From Bacillota bacterium (lineage in GTDB: Bacteria; Bacillota; Clostridia; Acetivibrionales; DTU013), in assembly GCA_023418915.1 (NCBI GenBank), contig JAEZYU010000055.1, positions 1 through 64,000 of the forward strand: a stretch of DNA of 64,000 bases, read 5' to 3'. The notes under the pieces were generated by a model, which made no database searches, had not been told where the DNA came from, and saw nothing but the letters and a program-made list of their open reading frames with translations. A program made the translations under genes and the position numbers. Below are positions 54,401-61,889 of this stretch, piece after piece; the stretch's first letter is position 1, and each line of letters begins with the position of its first letter.

Positions 54401-57400
54401 TTTGGCTGGACGGGGGCAGTTCCGGTACAGATTATATGATCAAGGTTCCGGACGATGCATCGGAATATTATGTACAGGTATCCAAAGGACAAAAGCTTGG
54501 CTATGCCGATGTGTACTATAGCATCGGAGGGAATGTGTATAGTATGGCCGATGCAAATAGTGTCAGTGTTGCTGGAGGAGATGTCAGCGGCATCGATATT
54601 GAAATGGAGACAGGAAGCAGGATCGCCGGAACGATAACTCTGCCGGATGGGATGACAGCTCCTGATACAGGATATGATTTCAGGGTAGTGGCAGTGGTTG
54701 AAAACGATATTAGCACTGTTTTGGATGATGTGCTTGCAGATACATGGATGGTAATGGATGAGGGCATTACCAGCTTGCCATATGAGCTTGTGGTCCCCAA
54801 AATACCCGGTTACAAACTGGCTGTAATAGCATTGGGAGCAGACGAACTGGAAATGAGCAACTTCTACAGTGCTGACGGAGTTACTAATGATATCAGCAAA
54901 GCTGATGAAATAAATGCGGAAGAAGAAGATGAGTTTGTTATCGATATAGAGCTTGCCGGAAATTCCGAGCTTATATGTAAGGCCGCTGAAGTTGAGCCAG
55001 ACGGTGCCGCTGTCATGCTTGAGTTCAACAAGCCTCTTGATAAATCGGTGGCAGCCGGCGGGTTCATGGTCGAGGTTACAGATGCGGTTGATGAAGCGGC
55101 ATATGAATTGAACGGGGTCACATATGGAGACGACGGGACGCAGATTATCCTTGAATTGAAGGACTATAAAATCTACAAGGACTACAAGAGCATCAAGGTC
55201 TCATATTCAGGTGAGGCAGACATCAAGGCGTATGACGGTAAGACGCTGGCTGCATTCGCTGATATGCCGGTTGTTAACAGCAGCACACAGGAATTCAGCA
55301 TATCAGGTGTTGCCGATGGTGGTTTGTATAACCGTGATGTTACTCTTACTGTAAAATCGACCGGCGATGAGATCACAATAACCGGCGGCAGTGAACCACA
55401 GAATGTGGAACCGGGTGTGTACATCGTTCCATTTGAGGTTGCACAAGGCAGTACTGAAGACTATGATGTAACGATAACAGTGCCCGGCAGAAGATTTGCC
55501 GGCGAAAAAGTTGAGTTGAGCTTCGCTATCGACAAGGAAAGCCCGACAGTGACCATAGATGTACCGGAATTGACTGAAAACAGTCACGCGGGCGTAGTAC
55601 CTGTCGTGTCCTTCTTCGGCGATGATGAGCAGGAGCAATTCAGGGTCATCACGCTGAACGGCTATGTATATAAGCCCAATACTGCGATAAAAGAAGCAGG
55701 GTCATACACAATCACAGCTTCTACAAAGGATGAGGCAGGTAATACCGGAACGGATTCTGAAACATTTGTGATCGAGTGGGATAATACGGCGCCTGTCATA
55801 AATGTAGCGAATGTGGACAACGGCGAAATTTATGAGAGTGTTACACCAGTGATATCTCTCAATGGTGGTTCCAATATTGACAATTACACTTACACTGCTA
55901 AGCTTAAGAATCCTGATGGTTCTGTTGTAACATACAACAGCGGAGAAGCCATTGATACTGAAGGCGCATACAGGTTGGAGGTAATAGCAGTCAATCCGAG
56001 CTATACCGACATTACCAGCAGCAAGGTGATTGAGTTCACTATTGATAACGAAGCACCATCTGCCGCGATATCCAATGCCTCGAACATTGCCGGCAGCGAT
56101 AAACCGTTCAATACAGCGGTAACACCGGTGATCACCTTTACAGATACAGTTGCTTCGCAGCAGATACTGACGGCTAATGCAGAAATATCACTCACGAGGG
56201 ATGACCTGCCTGTGACATATAAGCGCGGTGATACGATCACTGCGGACGGAAGCTATACGCTGACCGCTAAGACCAGTGATGCATATGGACATGAATCAAA
56301 CCTGGAAACGAAATCATTTGCGATAGACCGTACAAAACCGGTGATAAAGCTGTCGGGTGCGACTAACGGCAATACATACAAGGATATTGATGTAACAGTA
56401 GAAGTTGAAGTAACTGAGGGTACGTTGACAGTAAAAGAAAACGGGCAGGAAATAGACTGGAATGATTCATCGAAGGTATTTACAGGAGAAGACGGACAGG
56501 TCGTAAATTATGATCTGGAGTTCATTGCTGTGGATGAAGCCGGCAATGAGGCTGCTCAGACATTGAAATTCACAATAGACCGTCTGCCTGTTAATATCAG
56601 TATAAGCGGTGTTGCGGAAGGTATGGTCACAAATGCCGATCCTTATATCAGCTTCATGGTATTTGAAGGTGAAGAGGAGAAACAAGGGGCAAGCGCCAGA
56701 ATAGACGGTACAGCATTTGCCGGAGGCCGTTATTCAATACCTGGCAGTCATACCCTTACAGTTGAATATGTAAGCGGTGAAAATACCTACACCAGAACAG
56801 TCACGTTTACGATAGACAAGACAGTGCCTCAGATCGCAGCAGGACAGGTTATGAAAAATGACATCGACGAACAGGGAGTCATATACACTAAAGCAGGCGA
56901 TACCGTCAAGGTGACAGCAGACATCACTGATGTTAATGGAGTCGGCGATGTATGGTTCAGCATCGGTACAGTTGCTGTCAAGGTACCGATGAAGAAGACA
57001 ACAGGCACTGAAACCGGATATGAAGGATCATATACAATAGAAGGCGGCAACTATAGTGAGCTGTCTCTGAAGGTCCATGCAAAGGACAAGGCGGGCAATA
57101 CTGCATCACTGGAACTTGCTCAGAAGGTGAGCATAGACAACAGCAAGCCTGTTGTGAATGTTAGAACAGCTCCAGGCAGACCTGATGGAAATAATGGCAT
57201 ATATAAAGCTCCGGACATGAGTGTTACGATTTCAGCAGGCGTAAGTGATAGGATCGAGTATTACTTCAACGGAGTGACAGAGACAGCAAACGGTTCAGTT
57301 ACACTGTCCGAGCTCAGCCAGGGAATAAATACACTGCTCTATAGCGCTGTAGACGCAGCCGGTAACAAGTCTGATGAAAAAGTATTCATATTTGAGTATG

Positions 57401-60400
57401 ACAGTGAAAGGCCTTCGAATGTCACTGTACATGACGCCGATGATTTGGTAAACAGTCCGATCACAAATATAACAGGCGAGGTGGCAGGCGAGGGAGGCAA
57501 AACAGGCTCCAGGGTAATGCTCAGAAAAGCTGGCGAAATAATCGGACAGGCAGTCATCACTTCGGCAGGAGAATTTGTACTCGATGGCGTAAGGCTGGCT
57601 GAAGGCGAAAACACATTCGCGTTGAAGGCAATCGACCGCGCCGGAAATGAAAGCGAAGCAGCAGTAACTGTGACGATCACTCTGGACAGTACAGCGCCAA
57701 TAGTTAGGGTCGATAGGTCGCAGGATGACGAGCTTATCTACAATATAACCGTCAATGAAGCTGTGGATCATGTTGCGGCAAAATTCAACGGCGCCGCCGT
57801 GGATGGCAGCATGATCGAATCAACAGGTGAATTCACATATACCATTGAGGTAGCCGGTATGCTGGAAGGCAGCAACACGCTGAACGTGACGGCTGAGGAT
57901 GAAGCGGGCAATATTGGTGCCGGATCATTCACCAGCACATATATACCGGCAGATACTGAGCAAAATGATGTGCCTCTGAATGACAATGCATCAATGGATA
58001 TACCGGCTGGAGCTTTCACGGGCGAAGGAAATGTACAGATGCTTGTCAAAACGGTTGATGTTCAGGGCACGGAAAATTACAAGCCTCTGGGTGCTCCGAT
58101 ATCCTTTGAGTTCAGCCAGGGAGGAACACAGGTCGAACCGCAGGAGTATCTGATAATCAGAAACTATATCGGAACGGGTCTTACAGGTGTAGTCCTGATG
58201 CATATCGACGATGATGACATCGTCGGTAATCCGGTTGCAGCAGATATAACTACAAGTGATGAGTTTGATGAAGGCACGATGGGCGCTTTCGATTCGGAGG
58301 ATCCGAAGGCATATTACCTGAGCGATACCGGCTACCTGATATTCAAAACAAAGACATTCTCGGCATACCAGGTGGCACAGGACAATACGGCGCCTGTTAT
58401 TGCAGTTGAAACGACTGACTTTGAAATCAACAAGGCGGACTATGACGCAGGGAAGTGTGAAATTAAAGGAACGCTGACCGATGAAGACCCAGATGTCCAT
58501 GTAATGGATGTAAGGGTAGATGGTGTTCCCATTGATATTAGTGGTATAGGAGATGACAGCAAGGATGAGACCTTCAGCATACCGCTGAGCCTGAGCGACG
58601 GCACGCATGAGGTCGTTCTCAAGGCCACGGACACTGCCAGTAATACGTCAAGCATAACAAGGACCTATCAGGTCGATACGAATGTGCCGGAACTCACTGT
58701 TGATTCGCCTGTCAGTGAAACGAACAGGAATACGGCAGAGTTGACAATAGTGACGAACGAAAACTGTGAGATATGGATCAACGATGACGAATATGGATTC
58801 CTTGATGGGACAAACACAATAACAGTAGATCTGGATGAAGGCACAAATACTTTCAATGTCGTAGCAGAAGACAGCATGGGCAATATTGCAGCGGATAGTG
58901 TTACTGTCACAAGGGATTCAACAGCTCCAGCCATAGTGATCAGCGGAATATCGGATGGGGATATCACAGGAGGTCCGATTGATTTCACTGTTGGAATAAC
59001 TGATGCCAACAGAGATCCGTCAGCAGAGAGCATAACACTTGACGGAGACACCGTGACATCACCTATTACTGACTATAACACTGACGGTACACATACCTTG
59101 GTAGTCAGTGCAACAGACAGTTACGGAAATGTCTCAGAAGAAACCCTGACCTTTACGATCGATAACAGCGCACCGACCATCAACATAACAGGTGCAGCGG
59201 ATGGCAGTATATATGCAGTAGAAAAAACACTGGAGATCACAGCGAACAATGCTGACAATCTGCGGGTCACCAAAGCAGTTGACGGTGGTGCGGCACAGGA
59301 AGAGGATTACATTACATCTGAACCGCTTACATCAAGTGTAGTACTACAACCCGGAGACAATGCACAACACAGCTATACTATTAGGGCAACAGCGCTCAAG
59401 ACTATGAGCGGACAGGTCAGGACTGCAGTCAAAACGATAGAAGTAATTATCGACAGGAAAGATCCGGTAATTACATCAACTACCGCTGCACAGACCGAAT
59501 CGGCTACTATAAACATTGCCGGTACGATTGATGAAGAAGCCGATCTGTACATCAACGATGTGCTGGCTGCTGAAAACAGGCCGGCGGGCAGCTTCATGTT
59601 TGGCAGGGCACTGGAAATGGGCGACAATGTATTCGTAATAAAGGCTGTAGATGCGGCAGGCAATGAATCGACCATTACCATTACTGTCAAGAGAGTGGAG
59701 CCTCAGCAGGACCCGGGCGATGACGACGGTGATAGCGGTGGCGGCATTTTCTTCCCTCCGGCCTCGGACACTGCGCTTGAACCCTTTGAAAGAAGGAACT
59801 CCGGAGAGCTTCCGGAGGTCGAAGACCCACAGACAGGTTCTGCGATAGATTGGGCAGAGAATACGGAAATCGGTACCAACGGCGGAATAGTCGAAACTGA
59901 GGACGGAGCATTCAAACTGACAATTGAAGGCGATACAGTAAACGACCAGGAAAATACCTTCAGAATAGTCGTATTTGAGCTTGATCCTCAGTCGCCTTTA
60001 GCGCTGGAGGAACAGATCAAATCAGGCAGCATCATGCTGGCTTCGGAGGTTGTTGATTTCAGTACTGATGCGGAAATGCTGCTCAAACCGGTAAAGGCAA
60101 CGTTTAAATACGACCTCGGGGCTGTAACAAACCCCAGAAACCTGAGAGTTTACTACTGGAATGTTCGTGCCAACACTTGGGTTCCTGTTGCCGCAGCGGA
60201 TACTGTTATCAGTTTAAAGGATCGTACAGTTGAAGCAACACTGAAGCATTTTACAAGGTATACGCTTATGGAAGTAAAATCCAGACTGACATATAGCGAT
60301 GTTCAGAACCAGTGGCATTCCACATATGTGGAGAGGGCTTCACTGATGGGTATTATAAACGGTTATGTAGTCAACGATATCAGAGAGTTCAGGCCGAATG

Positions 60401-60837
60401 CTCCCATAACACGTGTTGAATTTGTCTCAATGCTCGCACGGGTTTTGAAGCTTGATATCAGTTCAACGGATGTAAGCGTCTTCAAGGATGCAGCTGATAT
60501 TAAGAACTGGGCAAAGGGATATATCAAGGCAGCATATGAAAAAGGTATTATAAGCCCCTATGGAGATGGCACCTTCAAGCCGGCACAGGATATTACCAGG
60601 GAAGAAATGGCGGTAATGATCATAAAGGCAATGGGCTTGAGACCTGCAGGTAATGGGTCGGAATTCAAGGATCGCAGCGATATAACTATAAATGTAAGGT
60701 CATACGTATCAAAAGCTGCAAAAATGAACATCATAGTCGGCAAAGGAAACAACATGTTCTATCCAAAGGATTCATTGACTAGGGCTGAGGCATCAAAGGT
60801 ACTTATAGAAATGATTGAGGTACTTGGGATACTGTAA
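45487..60837 (+). CDS. Giant S-layer-anchored protein (5116 aa) with superrepeats and SLH domains
   Basis: The signal peptide (MRSSVKKLISLLLSVFMLVS onward) is probably cut after VQA. Approximate residues: a chitobiase-C-terminal-like domain (38-122); then a higher-order repeat of about 780 residues, present almost three times, each made of CNA-B/carboxypeptidase-regulatory-like domains followed by IPT-like domains (anchors YIVKGDNEVRIRL at 420, YVKGDSRLRARI at 1196 and YDGAKDKLKVRI at 1980); six repeats of about 114 residues (2472-3150; units opening ISGTITLP-x-A-A-P); an SbsA-like domain (3155-3265); many bacterial Ig-like domains (3269-4155 and 4302-4739; NTAPVI and TVTITLDSTAP type); a ZU5-like segment (4159-4300; NASMDIPAGAFTGEG); an Asp/Gly linker; a pre-SLH beta domain; and three SLH domains (4935-5116). 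It should form a very long cell-surface fibre. ATG 45487 follows CGGAGG. A strong terminator follows. Confidence 0.93.
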   Translation: MRSSVKKLISLLLSVFMLVSTLFLPVAVQAEDMAEAPVANPAPGDPIADDTPVTLTSSTSGAAIYFTVDGNDPVSEAAGTTQVYSEENKPVINGYTIIKAVAAAEGMEDSGIAIFEYNISQKQSVLGGVVMNPDNSFAGGAVELFKVVGDWDEHYDNFPVDPDDGSFSVSADDLEDGEYRLRAFPPAESLYSFSDWFNFKVTDGEFLNTDDTPVEGTIQMTTKPVQVSGTMKAPNEDNLDDGIYDIRVRSVDFEIGNNVHVDWSISENVTYKLSDITTGAYVVWLEPQGDSDFTASHEHQFTIDESAVYPIEIPLQLTNPQFNGTVALQETEGSIPSPGGVVEIFDNEGHYLKWVSVKNDGTYKIGGLDDGSYQLSAIPPFEPEYSNYRHSDMVPVEISGGNGPGEPVEFLLVQKELRVDNVDYIVKGDNEVRIRLNDLSVLDFDFSGLRAVIGTDPEIELTNGEMRDWHEDSATLFLNNDTVSTLDFGTYTIDVYNNLDLIQSCQLVVIQNIIADPKVILPEEYRTVGKQIVFEAHGNENNDYPWDTEGNLNLTVEIRLEDGDKTIECTPVCEVGDDNRLTVTIPAQAGAAEGGRSISVYDGDQLLAKGYFQIGTPVIDGTEATNQGDHRVLLMGSCLEAYEGPDTIIEVYKDGTKVNTGNFGHIDHVGMVFWLNSCIDIPGEYMIKLIDNSDSENPVTIEQNIPLKVLSRLECHPHGFSSGLLTVYNSTNDLFKWSISDGIENFSVSVYGDGFHWSLDSQSGMHFDDDGNLAIPLLEGHEFPQQAGSGRVDIYRSNIRIGFAEFTIGQDLLCGTVVDPQLSHDGNGRVFITNLDSPEHYSRSVNTDENGRFYISIDDVPRQDMDSSDIDGNYSLQAYPAMDSECAKSEPVTIEISDGQVVGSDDIMIVLEPTQISGVVKDPEGNVVVLTDSWINIYPEEPDGGENNYLFSLFSDGTFRIGGLSSNTSYRINIEPFSFDIYFPSRDILIPFGDTLVTDVELVLESPQFRGNVFDADDTALQHDEYNVSIQRTDNDGSNCIGYHENGYFTLSHMDPGTYSIRIIPKGDSDFAPSIEESFTIDLDGTATPETIDLSFTEPQVNGSVVAPDGETLITAGSVVVLDSDGNYLFEINIQSTGVFRLGGLPAGDYILVAKPDREDPDHSSYDESSGTIVTIAEEVVSVELSLRDKAPRIVYADNYVKGDSRLRARIMNASMIENWENVSVEIWNSDSQLIAANENCWSEDHDPWSDECSLNMDVDTDLFGNLPFGVYTLKVFYYGDELDVEKSDQFRVVSGLHIRPAVVEANEYAGEYSVEINRDDGVYPWSSGDELTAYIIPQENPEHSLTVPVTINAGNTLSFTLQEPDEVIEGRQFVEIYKDYDGDRTILAVGQFDVGTAVVEYIRLKEYSSFLHIQGEYLNKYMDSPRIEVYQEDNLIAASNDWYDDWGNITFNLPFAIKPGIQYSLKLYAMLNGEEILVALPDAGAFKAAPRLVSSDPVISGNTGDSFEVDESDTYTGYGWSTGDNVAAVISGPGYGDMVITSENGLAISEDKITFTAMENDRVGFPLEKGDYSIWLYNADDGTIYGYADFYVENEAYMLKGTVLGSDGTPSSGGRLTIEKEDGWSESVVFGKDGKFYYLTRFMPGNDTYKLIAYADAASDDYSGEAVISLSEGTVLVDGEDEDNVIINLEKAQIEGTVMEGENPTKGGEVNFIAAGDEGNHYQAFIEYDGTYKMGGLNPGVYDVVAFAGNGSEYLSSERIRVTLEEPAPETAPEVRNIDLRLPQVTGTVTDVAENSLDGGQYWLEVRKLDSKDGNGGGCDWRAEDGKYLLGGMEPGTYGVTMKPKTELPYSQSYEKEFTIEENGTVTPSSVINLALTDPKLIGYVYDNSNPANEFTEAGVDVFKGTWTDMEFVTFVPVDVYGIYRIGGIPNGTYYIRAVLTNRDAYPDLSQSLLTQVTISDTPASQNLYLRDTDPRIRFVEDYDGAKDKLKVRIFNMESMDLGLMVAEILDGEGNSLTPAIYISGADKFEFDWGNWDYNKDEGDILIFLDDNRLMPGGYNLRLTYDGQVLENDTPVKDGFNGFNVCYSLNAAPFAMMPGNTAGRTVELGLDMKPEDYPWSGDDDIVVELGYTDGTTESLSYTINDDNTINAVLPDVQLEEGMYKLTVIKGGLRLAKGMLSVNYPVIKGICDATEIDSEVSVFGDDLIIYEDDTTAIRVYDEAEELVAAASAPEFMWDRLAFSLGNTTLEPGRYRVELEFNGQAVDMTDKDILNVVNNLMATPNYKLTGTTDGNLMTFTLRDGSDALWETTDDLLVKLVHQGYMDGSVDVVPETVDASSITIRLPNILNPGQIDVRVVRGAGTEEEHVAFACFEMVENTQLTGKVKDNAGNAVPYAYITVTEMDGRWVAGYSADVNGDYAVYGLHAGKYNVFAGPPEGLALLESERKEIEIADENTSYDPHDFILNPGLFISGSISLPDGDTAQGDMEIHVSAWFDNDTYEDDKDDEWYGSHTIVSKGGTSADYSVVVPDNKDYRLEVRCGGWDYIDAPTYYSSEGSVYRIIDADHLQVSGSHLTDKDVTLIRGKVITGTISIPSGIIHDDVDVEICAVKNSDEGGHYYHIPAGRWFVVKKGSSSVNYKIVVPEETGYEIYYFSMNDLRLMEIGYYKTPNETVSSRMQAASIDVMQDLSGIDLTMIPAKYISGTVTLPEAAPGDGIGLEISVWDDKGTKDWQDDVVFGTDVKIPGGQTYGDYVLKVPDDETNYRMQIWGGNQADCVDMMYYSHQGSAFSIEASDKISVADGDLDNINFIMVKGKKITGVLTIPEAAPAGGQGMSIEAAADFENDNERDDVVVHGKVMIPEGESSEEYTLIVPELEGYRVKYVSDESYDYMNEGFYAGVGETTLDYANAVTLDMTEGDKIDIDLTVTPAKRISGTITLPQAAPAEGAEILVSAFDINGTQENTVDDKWFGTVIWLDGGSSGTDYMIKVPDDASEYYVQVSKGQKLGYADVYYSIGGNVYSMADANSVSVAGGDVSGIDIEMETGSRIAGTITLPDGMTAPDTGYDFRVVAVVENDISTVLDDVLADTWMVMDEGITSLPYELVVPKIPGYKLAVIALGADELEMSNFYSADGVTNDISKADEINAEEEDEFVIDIELAGNSELICKAAEVEPDGAAVMLEFNKPLDKSVAAGGFMVEVTDAVDEAAYELNGVTYGDDGTQIILELKDYKIYKDYKSIKVSYSGEADIKAYDGKTLAAFADMPVVNSSTQEFSISGVADGGLYNRDVTLTVKSTGDEITITGGSEPQNVEPGVYIVPFEVAQGSTEDYDVTITVPGRRFAGEKVELSFAIDKESPTVTIDVPELTENSHAGVVPVVSFFGDDEQEQFRVITLNGYVYKPNTAIKEAGSYTITASTKDEAGNTGTDSETFVIEWDNTAPVINVANVDNGEIYESVTPVISLNGGSNIDNYTYTAKLKNPDGSVVTYNSGEAIDTEGAYRLEVIAVNPSYTDITSSKVIEFTIDNEAPSAAISNASNIAGSDKPFNTAVTPVITFTDTVASQQILTANAEISLTRDDLPVTYKRGDTITADGSYTLTAKTSDAYGHESNLETKSFAIDRTKPVIKLSGATNGNTYKDIDVTVEVEVTEGTLTVKENGQEIDWNDSSKVFTGEDGQVVNYDLEFIAVDEAGNEAAQTLKFTIDRLPVNISISGVAEGMVTNADPYISFMVFEGEEEKQGASARIDGTAFAGGRYSIPGSHTLTVEYVSGENTYTRTVTFTIDKTVPQIAAGQVMKNDIDEQGVIYTKAGDTVKVTADITDVNGVGDVWFSIGTVAVKVPMKKTTGTETGYEGSYTIEGGNYSELSLKVHAKDKAGNTASLELAQKVSIDNSKPVVNVRTAPGRPDGNNGIYKAPDMSVTISAGVSDRIEYYFNGVTETANGSVTLSELSQGINTLLYSAVDAAGNKSDEKVFIFEYDSERPSNVTVHDADDLVNSPITNITGEVAGEGGKTGSRVMLRKAGEIIGQAVITSAGEFVLDGVRLAEGENTFALKAIDRAGNESEAAVTVTITLDSTAPIVRVDRSQDDELIYNITVNEAVDHVAAKFNGAAVDGSMIESTGEFTYTIEVAGMLEGSNTLNVTAEDEAGNIGAGSFTSTYIPADTEQNDVPLNDNASMDIPAGAFTGEGNVQMLVKTVDVQGTENYKPLGAPISFEFSQGGTQVEPQEYLIIRNYIGTGLTGVVLMHIDDDDIVGNPVAADITTSDEFDEGTMGAFDSEDPKAYYLSDTGYLIFKTKTFSAYQVAQDNTAPVIAVETTDFEINKADYDAGKCEIKGTLTDEDPDVHVMDVRVDGVPIDISGIGDDSKDETFSIPLSLSDGTHEVVLKATDTASNTSSITRTYQVDTNVPELTVDSPVSETNRNTAELTIVTNENCEIWINDDEYGFLDGTNTITVDLDEGTNTFNVVAEDSMGNIAADSVTVTRDSTAPAIVISGISDGDITGGPIDFTVGITDANRDPSAESITLDGDTVTSPITDYNTDGTHTLVVSATDSYGNVSEETLTFTIDNSAPTINITGAADGSIYAVEKTLEITANNADNLRVTKAVDGGAAQEEDYITSEPLTSSVVLQPGDNAQHSYTIRATALKTMSGQVRTAVKTIEVIIDRKDPVITSTTAAQTESATINIAGTIDEEADLYINDVLAAENRPAGSFMFGRALEMGDNVFVIKAVDAAGNESTITITVKRVEPQQDPGDDDGDSGGGIFFPPASDTALEPFERRNSGELPEVEDPQTGSAIDWAENTEIGTNGGIVETEDGAFKLTIEGDTVNDQENTFRIVVFELDPQSPLALEEQIKSGSIMLASEVVDFSTDAEMLLKPVKATFKYDLGAVTNPRNLRVYYWNVRANTWVPVAAADTVISLKDRTVEATLKHFTRYTLMEVKSRLTYSDVQNQWHSTYVERASLMGIINGYVVNDIREFRPNAPITRVEFVSMLARVLKLDISSTDVSVFKDAADIKNWAKGYIKAAYEKGIISPYGDGTFKPAQDITREEMAVMIIKAMGLRPAGNGSEFKDRSDITINVRSYVSKAAKMNIIVGKGNNMFYPKDSLTRAEASKVLIEMIEVLGIL

Positions 60838-60850
60838 TAAACTGCAACAC

Positions 60851-60892
60851 ATCTAGCCGGAAGGATATCTGTACTTCCGGCTAGATTTTTCT
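60851..60892 (+). terminator. Strong terminator after the second SLH giant
   Basis: A perfect 13-bp stem, ATCTAGCCGGAAG (60851-60863) with CTTCCGGCTAGAT (60874-60886), is followed by TTTTTCTG. It may also stop the convergent small gene. Confidence 0.93.
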
Positions 60893-60927
60893 GTCTGGTA
60901 TTGACTAATACTGTCTGTTTGAATTGT

Positions 60928-61143
60928 CTATCTGGTGCTGTGCCATACTCCGTCATCCTTGCATACCGACTCAGGACCATTTTTATTCTCTATTACCGAT
61001 CCGTTTGCATGCCGCTTGTGTGCATAAACACAGAACGGGTCTTTATCTGCATTACCTTCCGGTGTTTCAGATATGGCTGTTATATCATTTGGATTTGCAA
61101 TTTTATTGACAAAAAGGCTGTCCTGTCTTTTGTGATTCTGCAT
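60928..61143 (-). CDS. Small protein of unknown function (71 aa)
   Basis: ATG 61143 has AGGAAAGG 8 nt upstream. The protein is hydrophilic, with an ordered C-terminal half: CVYAHKRHANGSVIENKNG then ESVCKDDGVWHSTR. Two Cys, two His and the D-G-x-W end suggest a small folded or metal-binding domain, but I do not recognise a family. No signal peptide is present. It converges on the SLH giant. The ribosome site and non-random composition support a real gene, though a chance ORF is possible. Confidence 0.5.
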   Translation of the reverse strand: MQNHKRQDSLFVNKIANPNDITAISETPEGNADKDPFCVYAHKRHANGSVIENKNGPESVCKDDGVWHSTR

Positions 61144-61285
61144 ATTATCAACCTTTCCTAAAATATATCGTCGTATACACCTCTGCAAAATGAGTATTGT
61201 AAATTTATTATTTGGTCTATTCGGCGAAAATATTCACAGCTGTATGCGCAGGTGATTTTTATGCATTGAAATTTTTAATGTGCGT

Positions 61286-61309
61286 AACGTTTCGGCTATG
61301 ACAAACGTC
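61286..61309 (+). promoter_or_regulatory. Candidate ECF-type promoter
   Basis: AAC in GTAACGTTT (61286-61288) and CGTC (61306-61309) are 17 bp apart, the usual pattern of ECF sigma promoters. It lies 43 bp before the sigma gene start, as expected for autoregulation. Confidence 0.6.
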
Positions 61310-61351
61310 TTAAATAGTGTACACAAACCGGCCGGAAAAAGGAGCTACGAC

Positions 61352-61888
61352 ATGCCAGAGGATGAATTATTCAAAAGAGCAGGGGAAGGAGATCTGAAAG
61401 CGATAGAAACAATATACTCTGAGACCTGGGCAAAAGTATACCGTTTTGTATATTTCAAGGTACAAAACAGACAGGAAGCGGAGGATATTACTCAGGAAGC
61501 CTATGTCAAAGCATTTGTCAGGCAGCAGTCAGGCGATGTATGCATAGAGGATTACATAAGCTATCTGAAAACAGTGTCAATGAATCTTCTGAGGGACAAA
61601 TGGAGGAAATCAAAGCTTCGGGCAGGAGATCACAGTCTGGATGCATCAGACCGGGAATTGGCTGCAGTGGAGGATCAGACAGAAGCAAGTGTAACTCAGA
61701 CAGTGATAAGTGATGCGTTGCAACGCATCAGCGATGACCAGCGAAAGGTTGTTGTACTGAGGATCATCAAAGGATATTCGGTTGCTGAAACCGCAACAAT
61801 AATGGGGAAAGGCGAAGGTGCTGTGCGAGCGCTTCAATACAGAGCGCTTTGTGCACTGGCAGGAATACTGGCAGATGGAGGGGTTTGA
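61352..61888 (+). CDS. ECF RNA polymerase sigma factor
   Basis: A 178-residue group 4 sigma factor. Region 2 is IYSETWAKVYRFVYFKVQNR then QEAEDITQEAYVKAFVR. Region 4 is DALQRISDDQRKVVVLRIIK then GYSVAETATIMGKGEGAVRA. ATG 61352 was preferred because AAAGGAGC precedes it and MPEDELFKRAGEGDL is a typical N-terminus; a start at 61280 would place translation across the candidate promoter. One base separates its stop from the next start, so the pair is translationally coupled. Confidence 0.94.
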   Translation: MPEDELFKRAGEGDLKAIETIYSETWAKVYRFVYFKVQNRQEAEDITQEAYVKAFVRQQSGDVCIEDYISYLKTVSMNLLRDKWRKSKLRAGDHSLDASDRELAAVEDQTEASVTQTVISDALQRISDDQRKVVVLRIIKGYSVAETATIMGKGEGAVRALQYRALCALAGILADGGV

Positions 61889-61889
61889 T

